The translations under genes were made by a program, and so were the position numbers. The notes beneath the pieces are model-generated. The model searched no databases. It was not told the origin of the DNA and saw nothing but the letters and a program-made list of their open reading frames with translations. Shown one piece after another: positions 17,083 to 27,493 of a stretch of DNA of 64,000 nt (position 1 is the first letter of the stretch; each line of letters begins with the position of its first letter). The stretch comes from an uncultured Eubacterium sp. Its GTDB lineage: Bacteria; Bacillota; Clostridia; Lachnospirales; Lachnospiraceae. The DNA is taken from the NCBI GenBank assembly GCA_910589595.1, contig CAJUTM010000001.1:62001-126000 (forward strand), given 5' to 3'.

Positions 17083-17646
17083 TTACTTAAATTCTACCTC
17101 TCCGCTCTCAATGTCATAAACGGCTCCGATTACTTTGGCATTCGGAAGATTCAGATTATCATTAATCTTCTTTATACTGTGCTCTACATTGAGACAGCAT
17201 GCTTTGTAGTCGTCTTTTTCATTGCCGACTGCCAGCCGTATCTCATTGGTAATGGATTTTATGTATCCCTCTGCACCACCGGCGATTGCCGCTCCTACCG
17301 CACCGCAATGGGTATGACCAAGAACAACTATCAGATTGGAACCAAGGTGCTCTGCCGCATACTCGACACTGCCGAGCTGGAAATCGTTAATGACATTTCC
17401 CGCTACACGGATGACAAACAGCTCCCCGATTCCGGCCGAGAAAATACTCTCCGGTATGACGCGGGAATCCGAGCAGGTTACTACGACTGCATACGGATAC
17501 TGGCCGTTTTCACAAGTATCTTTGCGAATTTCTTTTGAAATATCTCCCGTTCCCGTAGCAGCGTTCAGATATTTCTCATTTCCCTGTTTTAATTTTGACA
17601 GCGCTTCCTCTGCCGAAAGACTTTCCACTTTCACATGTTCCGCCAT
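17083..17646 (-). CDS. Beta-class carbonic anhydrase
   Basis: 187-residue cytoplasmic zinc enzyme interconverting CO2 and bicarbonate. The zinc ligands are visible: C58 and D60 in CSDSRVIP, and H111/C114 in GHTHCGAV. Length matches the family. Bicarbonate is a substrate of carbamoyl-phosphate synthase and of biotin-dependent carboxylation; carB starts divergently 216 bases away. The start is ATG 17646 behind GAGGAGGGTTTT. A transcript running on would enter the ABC-F leader. Confidence 0.92.
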   Translation of the reverse strand: MAEHVKVESLSAEEALSKLKQGNEKYLNAATGTGDISKEIRKDTCENGQYPYAVVVTCSDSRVIPESIFSAGIGELFVIRVAGNVINDFQLGSVEYAAEHLGSNLIVVLGHTHCGAVGAAIAGGAEGYIKSITNEIRLAVGNEKDDYKACCLNVEHSIKKINDNLNLPNAKVIGAVYDIESGEVEFK

Positions 17647-17861
17647 GATAAAACCCTCCTCGTCTTTTTAAAGAGAGTATACCATCTTTTTCTACAATTG
17701 TAAATGTTTCATTTCATAAGTTTCCGCCCCGTATTTATGGAAATTTTCAAGAGGATAAATGACTGATTTCTGAAAAAATTGTATACATTTTCCTGATTAT
17801 CCTTTATAATGTATAATTAAGTGTATTTAAAGAACTTAATATATATGATAAGGAGATTACT

Positions 17862-20800
17862 ATGCCAAAAAGAGAGGACATCAATAAAGTAATGATTATT
17901 GGCTCTGGTCCAATTATCATCGGACAGGCATGTGAGTTCGACTATTCCGGAACACAGGCCTGTAAAGCACTTCGTAAACTTGGATATGAGATTGTGTTAG
18001 TCAACTCAAATCCGGCAACTATAATGACAGATCCGGAAATTGCAGACGTGACTTACATTGAACCGTTAAATGTAAACCGGTTAGAACAGATAATTGAAAA
18101 GGAAAGACCGGACGCCGTTCTTCCAAACCTCGGCGGCCAGTCCGGACTCAACCTCTGCGCCGAACTTGCCAGTCAGGGTATTCTTGACAAATACAACGTA
18201 CAGGTTATCGGTGTTCAGGTCGACGCCATTGAGCGTGGGGAAGACCGTATTGAATTTAAAAAATCAATGGACGCCATCGGCGTGGAAATGGCAAGAAGTC
18301 AGGTATCTTACAGCGTTGAAGAAGCTCTCGCAATTGCGGATGATCTCGGCTATCCGGTAGTGCTTCGTCCGGCTTATACGATGGGCGGCGCCGGCGGCGG
18401 CCTTGTATATAATAAGGAAGAATTAAAAACGGTATGCGCCCGCGGTCTTCAGGCCAGTCTGGTCGGACAGGTTCTCGTTGAGGAGTCCATCCTCGGCTGG
18501 GAAGAACTTGAACTGGAAGTCGTACGCGATTCTGAGGGCAATATGATTACCGTCTGCTTTATCGAAAACATCGACCCGATGGGAACCCATACCGGAGACT
18601 CTTTCTGTTCAGCCCCAATGCTGACAATTTCCGAAGAACTGCAGAAACGCCTGCAGGAACAGGCCTATCGTATTGTAGAATCCGTGAAAGTAATCGGTGG
18701 AACTAACGTGCAGTTTGCGCATGACCCTGTTTCCGACCGTATCGTCGTAATTGAAATCAATCCGCGTACATCCCGTTCTTCCGCACTGGCCTCCAAGGCA
18801 ACCGGTTTCCCGATTGCCCTTGTATCCGCCATGCTGGCCGCAGGTCTTACTCTGCGGGATATTGAGTGCGGAAAATACGGCACTCTGGACAAATACGTTC
18901 CGGATGGAGATTATGTAGTAATTAAATTCGCCCGCTGGGCCTTTGAAAAATTCAAAGGCGTAGAAGATAAACTCGGCACGCAAATGCGCGCCGTCGGTGA
19001 AGTCATGAGTATCGGCAAGACTTACAAAGAAGCTTTCCAAAAAGCCATCCGCAGTCTTGAGACCGGCCGCTACGGACTCGGCTACGCCAAAGATTATAAT
19101 ACAAAATCCAAAGACGAACTGCTTCTTTTACTGAACACTCCGTCCAGCGACCGTCACTTCATTATGTATGAGGCGCTGAGAAAAGGAGCAACGGTTGATG
19201 AAATCTTCAATATTACGAAAGTAAAACACTACTTTATCGAGCAGATGAAAGAGCTCGTTATGGAGGAAGAAGAACTGGCGCGGAAGAAAGGCTCTCTTCC
19301 GTCGGATGAGCAGTTAATTTCCGCTAAGAAAAACGGATTCTCCGATAAATATCTGAGTCAGATTTTAGATATTCCGGAAGCAGACATACGCAATAAACGC
19401 ATCTCGCTCGGCGTTACCGAGGCATGGGAGGGTGTTCATGTAAGCGGTACGCCGGACAGCGCTTATTACTATTCCACATACAATGCCGAAGATAAAAATC
19501 CGGTCAATACCGACAAGAAAAAGATTATGATTCTCGGCGGCGGCCCGAATCGAATCGGACAGGGTATCGAATTTGATTACTGCTGTGTTCACGCTTCCCT
19601 TGCTCTGAAAAAACTCGGTTTTGAGACGATTATCGTCAACTGCAATCCGGAAACGGTTTCTACCGACTACGATACTTCGGACAAACTTTATTTTGAGCCG
19701 CTCACACTGGAAGATGTTCTCAGTATTTACAATAAAGAAAAGCCGCTTGGCGTAATTGCCCAATTCGGCGGACAGACGCCTTTAAATCTCGCCGCTGAAC
19801 TGGAAAAGAACGGCGTGAAAATCCTCGGAACTTCTCCGTCCGTGATTGACCTCGCCGAAGACCGCGATTTGTTCCGCGCCATGATGGATAAACTGGAAAT
19901 CCCAATGCCGGAAGCGGGCATGGCGACAACGGTTGACGAGGCGCTGAAAATCGCTAACCAAATCGGATATCCGGTTATGGTGCGCCCATCCTATGTTCTC
20001 GGTGGCCGCGGAATGGAAGTCGTATACGACGACGAGAGCCTGTCTGACTATATGCAGGCAGCCGTCGGCGTCACACCGGACAGACCAATCCTTATCGACC
20101 GTTTCCTCAATCATGCGATGGAATGCGAAGCAGACGCCATCAGCGACGGCACACACGCCTTTGTTCCCGCCGTTATGGAGCACATTGAGCTGGCAGGCGT
20201 GCACTCCGGTGATTCCGCATGTATTATTCCGTCCGTACACATCTCGGAAGAAAACGTTACTACGATTAAAGAATATACAAAGAAAATTGCAGAAGAAATG
20301 CATGTTAAGGGCTTAATGAACATGCAGTATGCCATTGAAAACGGCAAGGTTTATGTTTTGGAAGCGAATCCGCGTGCCTCCCGCACCGTTCCGCTTGTAT
20401 CCAAAGTATGCAACATCCGCATGGTTCCCCTTGCTACGGATATTATTACTTCCGATATTACGGGCAGACCGTCTCCGGTAGCCGGACTGAAACAGCAGAA
20501 CATTCCTTACTACGGCGTCAAGGAAGCTGTCTTCCCATTTAATATGTTTCCGGAAGTCGACCCGCTTCTCGGCCCTGAAATGAGGTCAACCGGCGAAGTC
20601 CTCGGTCTTTCCACTTATTACGGAGAAGCTTTCTTCAAGGCGCAGGAGGCGACGCAGACGAAACTTCCTCTCAAGGGAACGGTACTGATTTCCGTCAACC
20701 GCAAAGACAAGCCGGAAGTCGTTGAGATAGCCAATCTGTTTGCAGAAGCAGGTTTCCATATTCTGGCTACCGGCAAGACGCATGAAATCATTACCAATGC

Positions 20801-21086
20801 CGGTATCGAAGCCGAACTGGTGAAAAAACTGCATGAGGGCCGTCCGAACATTCTGGATTTGATTACTAACGGCAAGATTGATTTGATGATTAACTCTCCG
20901 GTCGGCAAAGACAGCGTCCACGACGACAGCTATCTCCGCAAAGCCGCCATTAAGGCAAAAGTTCCTTATATGACGACTATCGCCGCCGCCAAAGCGACGA
21001 TAAAGGGTATTCTCTATGTACAGAAGCACGGAAACGGCGAGGTAAAATCATTACAGCAAATCCACAGTGAAATTACGGATATGTAA
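17862..21086 (+). CDS. carB: Carbamoyl-phosphate synthase large subunit
   Basis: 1074 residues, the usual length. Two homologous halves, each with an ATP-grasp domain: the first opens with MIIGSGPIIIGQACEFDYSG, the second (about residue 550) with LGGGPNRIGQGIEFDYCC; both carry YPVVLRPAYTMGGAG / YPVMVRPSYVLGGRGM motifs. The C-terminal MGS-like regulatory domain (ISVNRKDKPEVVEIANLF onward, about 930-1074) includes ILATGKTHEI. Makes carbamoyl phosphate for pyrimidines and arginine. carA is not adjacent, so the small subunit must be encoded elsewhere. SD AAGGAG is eight bases before ATG. Confidence 0.96.
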   Translation: MPKREDINKVMIIGSGPIIIGQACEFDYSGTQACKALRKLGYEIVLVNSNPATIMTDPEIADVTYIEPLNVNRLEQIIEKERPDAVLPNLGGQSGLNLCAELASQGILDKYNVQVIGVQVDAIERGEDRIEFKKSMDAIGVEMARSQVSYSVEEALAIADDLGYPVVLRPAYTMGGAGGGLVYNKEELKTVCARGLQASLVGQVLVEESILGWEELELEVVRDSEGNMITVCFIENIDPMGTHTGDSFCSAPMLTISEELQKRLQEQAYRIVESVKVIGGTNVQFAHDPVSDRIVVIEINPRTSRSSALASKATGFPIALVSAMLAAGLTLRDIECGKYGTLDKYVPDGDYVVIKFARWAFEKFKGVEDKLGTQMRAVGEVMSIGKTYKEAFQKAIRSLETGRYGLGYAKDYNTKSKDELLLLLNTPSSDRHFIMYEALRKGATVDEIFNITKVKHYFIEQMKELVMEEEELARKKGSLPSDEQLISAKKNGFSDKYLSQILDIPEADIRNKRISLGVTEAWEGVHVSGTPDSAYYYSTYNAEDKNPVNTDKKKIMILGGGPNRIGQGIEFDYCCVHASLALKKLGFETIIVNCNPETVSTDYDTSDKLYFEPLTLEDVLSIYNKEKPLGVIAQFGGQTPLNLAAELEKNGVKILGTSPSVIDLAEDRDLFRAMMDKLEIPMPEAGMATTVDEALKIANQIGYPVMVRPSYVLGGRGMEVVYDDESLSDYMQAAVGVTPDRPILIDRFLNHAMECEADAISDGTHAFVPAVMEHIELAGVHSGDSACIIPSVHISEENVTTIKEYTKKIAEEMHVKGLMNMQYAIENGKVYVLEANPRASRTVPLVSKVCNIRMVPLATDIITSDITGRPSPVAGLKQQNIPYYGVKEAVFPFNMFPEVDPLLGPEMRSTGEVLGLSTYYGEAFFKAQEATQTKLPLKGTVLISVNRKDKPEVVEIANLFAEAGFHILATGKTHEIITNAGIEAELVKKLHEGRPNILDLITNGKIDLMINSPVGKDSVHDDSYLRKAAIKAKVPYMTTIAAAKATIKGILYVQKHGNGEVKSLQQIHSEITDM

Positions 21087-21124
21087 TATTACCAATTCAG
21101 AAATAATATTTACTCTATAAACCA

Positions 21125-21166
21125 ATCGGGACAACAAGTACTTATATGTTGTCCCGATAATTTTTC
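21125..21166 (+). terminator. Intrinsic terminator after carB
   Basis: ATCGGGACAAC (21125-21135) pairs with GTTGTCCCGAT (21148-21158), followed by AATTTTTCT. Confidence 0.85.
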
Positions 21167-21200
21167 TATAACATTTTACTTTTTACACGCTTTCTAACTA

Positions 21201-22631
21201 TTATGCGTGCATAATATCCGTATATTCCGAGATTTCCCTGCTTATCGTACACAAATCACCAAGGTTCAGGTCATGGACATTAGAATGACCGGTAATTCTG
21301 GCAAAGACTTTCAGTTCCTCTTTGCAGCAGTTAAGATAATTCGCTACCCGCTTCGCCGCCGCTTCTCCTTTCAGGCGTTTTCGCAATTCCTCATCCTGCG
21401 TCGCTACTCCTACCGGACACATTCCACTGCCGCAGATACGGTACTGCTGGCAGGCGGCCGCCACCATTGCCGCAGAGGCTACCGCTACCGCGTCAGCTCC
21501 CATGGCAAGGGCTTTAGCAAAATCAGAGGAGACGCGCAGTCCTCCTGTAATGACTAATTCCGCGTCGCAGCGCACGGCGTCCAGATATTTTCTCGCGCGG
21601 TGCAGAGCATATACGGTCGGCACGCTTGTGGCATCTCTGATAATTGCCGGAGAGGCGCCGGTGGCGCCGCCTCTGCCGTCAATTGTAATAAAATCAGGTT
21701 CGGCAAAAACGACATATTCCAAATCTTTTTCCAGCTTTCCTGCCGCAATCTTAATACCGATTGGACGGCCGTCCGAACGGCGCCGCAATTCCGCGACAAG
21801 CTCCCGCAAATCTTCCTTTGTCTCCACGTCGGGAATCGTCGACGGACTGATGATATCTTCCCCCAATGGTTTATTACGGATTTCGGCGATTTCCGGCGTC
21901 ACTTTCTCCGCCGGAAGATGTCCGCCCATCCCCGGCTTCGTTCCCTGTCCAATCTTTATCTCAATGGCGTCGGCACGTCTGAGATTCTCGTCCGTAACGC
22001 TGTAACGGTTTGGCACATACTCAAATATGTAACGATAAGACGCCTCTCTCTCTTCCGGCAGAATACCTCCTTCGCCGCTGCACATCGCCGTCTTTGCCAT
22101 CGCACTCCCCTCTGCCATAGCTACTTTCGTCTCTTTCGAGAGCGCCCCAAACGACATGTGGGAAATGTAGACCGGACTGTCCAATATCATCGGCCGCTTG
22201 GCATGCTTTCCAATGACGGTCATCGTACTCACTGGAGCATGCTCGGAAAGAGGCATGGGATTTAACTGTGCTCCCATAATGAGAATATCATCCCAATTTG
22301 GCATTGACATCTTTGTTCCCATCGCTTCAATAATAGATTTGCCATTTACCGCCATCTCCTGTATCTCTTTCATGTAGCGGTAGTCTCCGGTTGTCTTTCT
22401 CGTCTCTTTCGGATAACTCAAATCAATGGCCTCATCGTCTGCGCCGTCACACCCCACACAGGCGGCGCCGTCATCGTTGTCTCCGTCAGATAATTGCTCT
22501 TCCTGCGAAGCCACTGGCTCGAATTTATCCAGCGGCTGCTTACACATCGGACATTGCCCTAAGTCCTCCAGTTTCTTTCCCTCTGCTTCCTCGTCAAACA
22601 CATAGCCGCATACACTGCATTTGTAAACCAT
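21201..22631 (-). CDS. FMN glutamate-synthase-like protein with N-terminal rubredoxin-like domain
   Basis: 476 residues. Residues 4-36 hold two CxxC pairs (CSVCGYVFDEE...CPMCKQ), a rubredoxin-type iron site. The rest is a GltB2 central FMN-binding domain: GEGGILPEE, KIGQGTKPGMGGHLP, GIKIAAGKLEKDL, TIDGRGGATGASP and ITGGLRVSSDFAKALAMGADAV (here split), then CGSGMCPVGVATQ. It lacks the N-terminal glutaminase domain of bacterial GltB, as in archaeal-type glutamate synthases, so it may use another electron donor via the rubredoxin-like domain or act on another substrate. Monocistronic by spacing. Confidence 0.85.
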   Translation of the reverse strand: MVYKCSVCGYVFDEEAEGKKLEDLGQCPMCKQPLDKFEPVASQEEQLSDGDNDDGAACVGCDGADDEAIDLSYPKETRKTTGDYRYMKEIQEMAVNGKSIIEAMGTKMSMPNWDDILIMGAQLNPMPLSEHAPVSTMTVIGKHAKRPMILDSPVYISHMSFGALSKETKVAMAEGSAMAKTAMCSGEGGILPEEREASYRYIFEYVPNRYSVTDENLRRADAIEIKIGQGTKPGMGGHLPAEKVTPEIAEIRNKPLGEDIISPSTIPDVETKEDLRELVAELRRRSDGRPIGIKIAAGKLEKDLEYVVFAEPDFITIDGRGGATGASPAIIRDATSVPTVYALHRARKYLDAVRCDAELVITGGLRVSSDFAKALAMGADAVAVASAAMVAAACQQYRICGSGMCPVGVATQDEELRKRLKGEAAAKRVANYLNCCKEELKVFARITGHSNVHDLNLGDLCTISREISEYTDIMHA

Positions 22632-22683
22632 ATTATCATTTCTCCTTTTCCTGTTTATTTTTTACTGCTTATCTTTCTGCTTT

Positions 22684-23253
22684 TTATTTCATAGCGGAAT
22701 TGCACAGAAAACATCCGTCCTCATGGGAATTGATTATTCCCACCGCCTGCAGAAATGAATATATAATCGTCGTTCCCACAAACTTCATTCCCCGCTTCTG
22801 CAAATCCTTTGATATCCTGTCCGACAGCTCCGAGTTTACCTTATCGTTTTCATAAATAACCTGCCCCCCGCTAAATCCCCATATATAATCGGAAAAGGAG
22901 CTAAATTCGGCCTGTATCTCCTGAAATACAGCGGCATTTTGAATAGCGGCGCGAATCTTTCTTCCGTTGCGGATAATGCCGGCGTCCTGACGAAGTTCTT
23001 CTATTTTCTTTTCGTCATATTGGCTGATTTTTCTATAATCAAAGCCGTCAAACGCCCTCCGGAAGTTCTCACGCTTATTCAACACACATTCCCATGACAA
23101 ACCGGCCTGAAATGATTCCAGCAGAAGCATTTCAAAATAATAGGCGTCGTCTCTGCGAACTGCCTGTCCCCACTCCTCATCATGATACGCTATATATAAG
23201 TCGTTATTGGGATTTGCCCAACGACAGCGAACATTGCCATCTTTGTATATCAT
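22684..23253 (-). CDS. tag: DNA-3-methyladenine glycosylase I
   Basis: 189-residue cytoplasmic base-excision repair enzyme removing 3-methyladenine. Visible family signatures: RCRWANPNNDLYIAYHDEEWG at the N-terminus (shown here as WANPNNDLYIAYHDEEWG), ESFQAGLSWECVLNKRENF for the helix-hairpin region, and the zinc-binding C-terminal part with HEDGCFLC. Length and start agree with TagI. Lies behind the terminator of the SGNH gene, so probably separately transcribed. Confidence 0.92.
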   Translation of the reverse strand: MIYKDGNVRCRWANPNNDLYIAYHDEEWGQAVRRDDAYYFEMLLLESFQAGLSWECVLNKRENFRRAFDGFDYRKISQYDEKKIEELRQDAGIIRNGRKIRAAIQNAAVFQEIQAEFSSFSDYIWGFSGGQVIYENDKVNSELSDRISKDLQKRGMKFVGTTIIYSFLQAVGIINSHEDGCFLCNSAMK

Positions 23254-23285
23254 GGTTTACCTCATTTCTGCTATTTAAGATAAAA

Positions 23286-23319
23286 GAAGAGTACAATAGT
23301 CAGCTAAGAAATATTGTAC
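23286..23319 (-). terminator. Intrinsic terminator after the SGNH hydrolase gene
   Basis: GTACAAT (23291-23297) pairs with ATTGTAC (23313-23319); on the minus strand it is followed by TCTTCTTTTATC. Confidence 0.65.
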
Positions 23320-23367
23320 CCTCCATGTTATTTTATGACTGTCTTTACCATACGGCAATCACTTCTA

Positions 23368-25554
23368 TTATTTGTACCCCATTGCCAGCATTGTAAAGTT
23401 TTTCGCTTCACTTCCCTCTGCCATCTTCAGTTCGATTTCATGGTCGGCAGCGTTCTCTTCTGTCAGTGCTAAATATACTTTACCGTTGTTCCATCCGGAC
23501 TTATCATAACAGTTCAATGTTGCTTTCTTCACTCCATCGATATACAAATCTGCGGAACCAAACGCTGTCGAATTGCTCTGCTTATACATGAGCATGAGCG
23601 TCTTACATTTCACTTTGACTTTCAGCGAATCGCTTCCGCTGTCCTTTTTATGCATCCAGTTGTTCGGGAACCAAGGAGCGCTCTTTGCTCCGTTGTACTC
23701 GTATTGGAAATTACCGGTAGCGCTGTCTTTCGCATTGAAGCTGCCCGCCTCAATGGAAGTAATGGCTGTATCCGCACCCAGCTCCGTTGCCGCGTCTATC
23801 ATTTTAATACCCTGATAAGCGGAAGTCTTTTTCGCCGGCATCGCATCCACATCCGTAATATTGTCCTCTACCGCTGTTTCCTTATCAACCGTATCCATCA
23901 ACTTCATAATACAATCGGACATCAACTGATAACCTTTGTTATTCGGGTGCAGGTTATCACCGAAATACCAGTCCGAAAAACCATCTAACTTATAGAAGTC
24001 TTTGATGGCATCACCCATACTAATCATTGGCAAATCATAGTGCTGCCCGTACTTGCGGTAATCGTTCTCGCAAACGCGGTTCAACGGCTTAAATACAGAG
24101 AAAATCAATACAACCGCAGAGCCGGATTTCAACGCTTCGCGAATCAGACCCTCATAGGCGCCTCCTGCCGTCACACAGCCGCTGTCGTTTACGGCAAATT
24201 CGATAAAGAGAATGTCCGGACGTGTACTGCCCTCCGGCAGACGGTCAAGAACATCTCTCTGATAACGGATAACGCCGATATCCGATGGCGTACCGCTCAT
24301 GCCGGCATTGATGAAATGTACATTGCTGCCGTCGTCTTTACCATATGTCTTGCCGAATGCAGTCGCTGATACCTGAGCATAGCATTTTGAGTTCGGAGAC
24401 GCAAGCGCGCCCTCGGTAATGGAACCGCCGATATAGGCAAGTGTCACATCCTCTCCGTCTCTCGCTTTCTGAATAACCTTTTTCAGACGGGCATTATTTC
24501 CGGAAGAATACAGACCTGCCTGCGCCATCTGCGCACTCTGCGCAGCGGACGGAGTAAACGTCTTGTTATCTACCGGTTTACCGATAATCACGACATCATC
24601 CACAAGGAAATCAATGCTATCCGACGTCGGACACTCAAAATACATACTGATACCGCCGTCATTGTCCGGAATCGTCAACTCGCCGCTCAACTCTACCCAT
24701 TGGCCGCTGGCACAGGTTTTTCCCTGGTCGGCATTGTCTATAATTGATTTGTACTGTGTATTGCCATCCAAATCATTGTATTGCACTTTCATGGCAATGC
24801 CTTCGGATTTACCGGAATCCTGTTTTACCCATGCGCTAAACTGATAAACATTTCCGGTTTCACATAATTTGGAAAGGTCCATCGAAGCGCCGTGCCATGT
24901 AGCGGCGCGTCCGGTACACAACATACTGTTCTTACCGCCCTCGGTATGGTTTTGCTCATTGGAAATCTCTATGGAGCCGCCCCGTCCGGTGAAGCCGTTC
25001 GTATCTCCATCTTCGAAATAGTTTTTGTAAATAACCGTCGCTGTCGGCTCCGGCGTCGCCGTAGCAGTTGCCGTGGCTGTAGCCGTAGAGGTCGGAACGG
25101 AGGAGTTATTATTGCCACCGGTTCCGCCGGTTGGCGGCGTAGGTGTAGCATTCGACGAATTGGTGTTGGACGGCGGCTGTGACGAATTGTCATTTCCGGA
25201 TTTGCCACTCGTTTTTTTCGTCACTTTAACCGTAACTTTGCCGAGGCTTCTCGTCTTCTTTTTGTAAACTTCTTTTACGGTAACTTTTGCTTTTCCGACT
25301 TTTAAGGCTTTCACCTTTCCGGATTTGTACACTTTTACCTTTTTATTGGAAGCCTTAAACTTATACTTCGCCTTTTTCTTCTTGTATTTAATCTTGATTT
25401 TTTTAGAAGCTCCTTTTGGGATGGTGAGACTCTTTTTTGCAAGCTTCGCTTTCTTTTTGGCGGCGTCGCTAACGGTTGCACCTGCTGCCGTAGAACATAC
25501 TAAAGCCAGTACCAGACCATGACACAGTAACTTCTTTCTGTTTTTGTTTCCCAT
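23368..25554 (-). CDS. Secreted SGNH carbohydrate esterase with lysine-rich Ig-like and carbohydrate-binding modules
   Basis: 728 residues. Order: signal peptide (1-32); a very lysine-rich Ig-like module (33-114); a Ser/Asn/Thr/Pro linker (115-174); a carbohydrate-binding module resembling CBM22/CBM4_9 (about 175-327, from YKNYFEDGDTNGFTG to FLVDDVVIIG); an SGNH/GDSL esterase with nucleophile S378 in GGSITEG, the glycine block GMSGTPSDIG, the FAVND block and the DNLHPNNKG Asp-His pair; then a C-terminal beta domain. Likely deacetylates an extracellular polysaccharide such as acetylated xylan or mannan; this is inference. The basic module resembles that of the protein at 58092-59054. SD AAGGAG precedes ATG. 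Confidence 0.85.
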   Translation of the reverse strand: MGNKNRKKLLCHGLVLALVCSTAAGATVSDAAKKKAKLAKKSLTIPKGASKKIKIKYKKKKAKYKFKASNKKVKVYKSGKVKALKVGKAKVTVKEVYKKKTRSLGKVTVKVTKKTSGKSGNDNSSQPPSNTNSSNATPTPPTGGTGGNNNSSVPTSTATATATATATPEPTATVIYKNYFEDGDTNGFTGRGGSIEISNEQNHTEGGKNSMLCTGRAATWHGASMDLSKLCETGNVYQFSAWVKQDSGKSEGIAMKVQYNDLDGNTQYKSIIDNADQGKTCASGQWVELSGELTIPDNDGGISMYFECPTSDSIDFLVDDVVIIGKPVDNKTFTPSAAQSAQMAQAGLYSSGNNARLKKVIQKARDGEDVTLAYIGGSITEGALASPNSKCYAQVSATAFGKTYGKDDGSNVHFINAGMSGTPSDIGVIRYQRDVLDRLPEGSTRPDILFIEFAVNDSGCVTAGGAYEGLIREALKSGSAVVLIFSVFKPLNRVCENDYRKYGQHYDLPMISMGDAIKDFYKLDGFSDWYFGDNLHPNNKGYQLMSDCIMKLMDTVDKETAVEDNITDVDAMPAKKTSAYQGIKMIDAATELGADTAITSIEAGSFNAKDSATGNFQYEYNGAKSAPWFPNNWMHKKDSGSDSLKVKVKCKTLMLMYKQSNSTAFGSADLYIDGVKKATLNCYDKSGWNNGKVYLALTEENAADHEIELKMAEGSEAKNFTMLAMGYK

Positions 25555-25702
25555 AAGTCATCTCCTTCTGCTTTTTTATGTAAAACCTTATACTTATGAA
25601 ACGGATGTTTGGGGTTGCTCCAATATCTTTTTGCGCACCTTAACATCATACTTATACTTTATCAGAAACAGAGACAATAATCAATCAAATTAATGAAAAA
25701 TC

Positions 25703-27493
25703 TCACACTCCATACCTGCCGGCCTGCGCCTGCCACATCTCCGCGTATTTTCCTTTTCGTGACAGCAGTTCATCATGCGTTCCCTCTTCAATAATACGGC
25801 CGTTTTCCAACATAATAATACGGTCGGCGTCTCTCGTCGTTGACAGGCGGTGCGAAATGTAAAATACGGTCTTGTTCTCTGCCGCCGCATGCATTGCCTT
25901 ATTCAGATTATATTCGGCAATCGGGTCGAGGGCGCTTGACGGTTCGTCCATGGCAAGCAAATCAACTTCTCCGTAAAAGGCTCTGGCAATCGCCACTTTC
26001 TGGCTCTCACCACCGGACAAGTTCACACCCTGTTCATCAAACTCCGTCGTAATCGGAGTGGAAAGTCCCTGCGGCAATGACTGCAGGCGTTCCCCGAACC
26101 CGCTGCGGCACAGAGCCGATTCCACTTCTCCCTCAATCTCCTCATTGCTGCTGATATCATCCAACACGACATTTTCCAGCAACGTCGCGCCGTACAGGCA
26201 ATAATCCTGAAAGACCACTCCCATACGCTCATGGTACTCATCTAGTTTGTACTTACGGATATCGCAGCCGTGATAAGTAATCACTCCCTCTGTCGGGTCA
26301 TACAGGCGCATAAGCAATTTAATCAGCGTCGTCTTTCCCGCCCCGTTGTAACCGACAATGGCAATCTTTTCTCCGGCAGACACATGGAGAGAGATATCAT
26401 GCAAAATCTCCGGCGCATCTTCTGTATAACGAAAACTTACGTGTTTGAGACATATATCCCCGACTCCCTGCGGTACTTTCAATCCTATATGATGTTTCAA
26501 TTCCGCTTCATAGGCAAGAAAGGCCCGTATCTTATCTACATACATACTGTTCTCATTTGCTTTCGGGGCAATCTCGGAAAATCCGCGCATAGCGCGCCGC
26601 AGACTTCCCGTGCGGTTAAACAGTACGACCGCATTGCTGTAATCAATCGTGCGGAGTACTGCCGCCTGAAAGATAAGATAGACAATATACAACCCATCCA
26701 GAATAAAATCTCCCGCCAGATATTGCTGCGTAAACATAAGGCCCACACGTTTTCCCGCGACCTTTTTGTTAATCTGCTCCATCTTATCGTTCGCTTCTTC
26801 AAATTCTTCCTCCAGCATATCTCCCACATCCGGGTGAAGACGAAGTTCTTTCGCATAATCATTGAGATAGAACAGACGGCTGACATAATTTCTCTTGCGC
26901 TCATAAGGATTGACTTTCATGCGCACCTTATAATTTATTTTATTGAGTACTTTCGCCAAAAAGAAATTGAGTACAAACGAGACGGAGACAAACAGGATTC
27001 CAACCATATCCGTCATCAGATAAAACACGCCCGTAGTAATTATTATCGTAAAGCTCTGCATTATGGAATTGAGCAATTCCAGAAAGCGGTCTATCGAACT
27101 TTCCGATTCGGCTACCGCCAGCACAAACTCATTATAGTACTGCGGATTGTCATAGCACGACAAATCCAGTTCCGCCGCTTTCTCGTACATTTTCTCTTTC
27201 AACGCCTTATAAAGTTTCGGGCGGGTACGGAAATTCATGGCACTGATAAAATAACCATCCGCCAAAAACTGCGCGATATTAATGAGCAGGATAACCCCAA
27301 TGACAAGAAATGCTTTCCAAAACGGCTCGCGATATTCGGCACAGTGCAGGACATATTGAATACCTACCGTATGTTCCAGAAAGATAACCATCTGCTGGCG
27401 AAATCCGTCAAACAGAAAATACAGCATATACCCCGGAGATACGCTAAAACAAAGCTTCCATAAAAAGAGATGATTATTCCAAACCTGTTTCAT
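25703..27493 (-). CDS. ABC transporter, membrane-ATPase half-exporter (second subunit)
   Basis: 596 residues with an N-terminal six-helix-like membrane domain (to about residue 320) and a C-terminal ATPase: Walker A GYNGAGKTT near 391, Q-loop VVFQDYCLYGATL, signature NLSGGESQKVAIARAF near 500, Walker B LLAMDEPSSALDP (shown D-E-P-S). Half-transporter of the MsbA/LmrA type, overlapping the preceding half-transporter gene by 4 bases, so they probably form a heterodimer. Substrate not readable; peptide or lipid export is possible. In both subunits the Walker B is followed by E/D as in active ATPases. Confidence 0.87.
   Translation of the reverse strand: MKQVWNNHLFLWKLCFSVSPGYMLYFLFDGFRQQMVIFLEHTVGIQYVLHCAEYREPFWKAFLVIGVILLINIAQFLADGYFISAMNFRTRPKLYKALKEKMYEKAAELDLSCYDNPQYYNEFVLAVAESESSIDRFLELLNSIMQSFTIIITTGVFYLMTDMVGILFVSVSFVLNFFLAKVLNKINYKVRMKVNPYERKRNYVSRLFYLNDYAKELRLHPDVGDMLEEEFEEANDKMEQINKKVAGKRVGLMFTQQYLAGDFILDGLYIVYLIFQAAVLRTIDYSNAVVLFNRTGSLRRAMRGFSEIAPKANENSMYVDKIRAFLAYEAELKHHIGLKVPQGVGDICLKHVSFRYTEDAPEILHDISLHVSAGEKIAIVGYNGAGKTTLIKLLMRLYDPTEGVITYHGCDIRKYKLDEYHERMGVVFQDYCLYGATLLENVVLDDISSNEEIEGEVESALCRSGFGERLQSLPQGLSTPITTEFDEQGVNLSGGESQKVAIARAFYGEVDLLAMDEPSSALDPIAEYNLNKAMHAAAENKTVFYISHRLSTTRDADRIIMLENGRIIEEGTHDELLSRKGKYAEMWQAQAGRYGV

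Noticed and set aside
25080..25180. CRISPR or tandem DNA repeat in the SGNH gene linker
   Set aside because: It is a short run of Thr/Ala codons in a protein linker, without spacers or conserved repeat units.
24969..25267. ORFs rich in arginine or in valine opposite the SGNH gene linker
   Set aside because: They are shadows of the low-complexity Thr/Pro/Ala linker on the other strand.
26270..27463. 397-residue plus-strand ORF opposite the ABC exporter
   Set aside because: The minus-strand gene has clear ABC motifs; the opposite frame has none and no Shine-Dalgarno.
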